From positions 57,074 through 121,073 of the forward strand of contig NZ_PQIG01000066.1 of assembly GCF_012349115.1 (NCBI RefSeq): 64,000 nucleotides of DNA, in the 5' to 3' direction. The position numbers and the translations under genes were made by a program. Source of the stretch: Rhizobium ruizarguesonis. Lineage in GTDB: Bacteria > Pseudomonadota > Alphaproteobacteria > Rhizobiales > Rhizobiaceae. The notes beneath the pieces were generated by a model. That model saw nothing but the letters and a program-made list of their open reading frames with translations. It ran no database searches and had not been told where the DNA came from. This document shows, in pieces, positions 63,942-64,000 of the stretch (position 1 is the stretch's first letter; every line of letters begins with the position of its first letter).

Positions 63942-64000
63942 GCTCTAGGCTCCAGACTCAATCATGCCCACCAAATGACGAGAGCAGCGATGTAGCAAGT

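Overview
The window looks like a chromosomal or megaplasmid stretch of a Rhizobium of the etli/leguminosarum type. The evidence is the high-GC coding sequence with AT-rich intergenic regions, the dense set of sugar ABC transporters, the rhizobial-type exopolysaccharide genes, and short mosaic palindromic repeats of the kind scattered through Rhizobium genomes. The C-terminal dehydratase also has the same cysteine spacing as the R. leguminosarum L-arabinonate dehydratase. I saw no rRNA, tRNA, CRISPR array, transposase or phage gene.

Layout. (1) 1-7749 is a surface polysaccharide locus: a chain-length/export (Wzz/GumC-like) gene cut by the window edge, an ExoY/PssA-like priming sugar transferase, a Crp/Fnr regulator translationally coupled to two GT4 glycosyltransferases, a Wzx flippase, and a secreted GH16 glycanase resembling ExoK. 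(2) 7881-15376 is a CUT1 sugar ABC transporter operon with a PfkB kinase and a SIS-domain enzyme, facing a divergent ROK repressor across a near-perfect operator. The gene set resembles Bacillus fructosamine (Frl) loci. (3) 15735-20254 is ugpBAEC, for glycerol-3-phosphate-type uptake, followed by a cupin and a CMD-like protein. (4) 21476-36411 is a large catabolic cluster: an eight-gene operon (family 5 binding protein, unusual glycosidase, two peptide-class permeases, double ATPase, Hyi, GlxR, GH42) facing a divergent LacI regulator, with a second Hyi-like TIM-barrel gene and an SDR next to it. (5) 36587-39121 holds an Rrf2 regulator with four clustered cysteines, an SfnB-like flavoprotein and a PrpA-like phosphatase. 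(6) 39224-57855 is an efflux region: an AcrAB-like RND pair, MarR-emrA-emrB, then a second RND pair behind a LysR gene and a probably inactive alpha/beta hydrolase. Interspersed are a 3-methyladenine glycosylase, a LysR/SDR pair and a second SDR. (7) 58071-63941 holds a two-gene sugar-acid operon (HIBADH family plus IlvD/Edd dehydratase), a PAS-GGDEF-EAL protein and a GNAT-like protein.

Regions 2-4 and 7 together suggest a soil or rhizosphere organism scavenging plant-derived glycosides, amino sugars or glycated amino acids, glycerol-3-phosphate esters and sugar acids. Each operon has a local regulator and visible candidate operators. Region 6 supplies detoxification, but none of its three pumps carries its own outer-membrane channel. 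Four copies of two related palindromic repeats occur, and two of them supply the stop codon of the adjacent gene. The most interesting items are the composite glycoside operon, the Frl-like locus with its operator, the alpha/beta hydrolase lacking its catalytic residues, and the repeat-borne stop codons.
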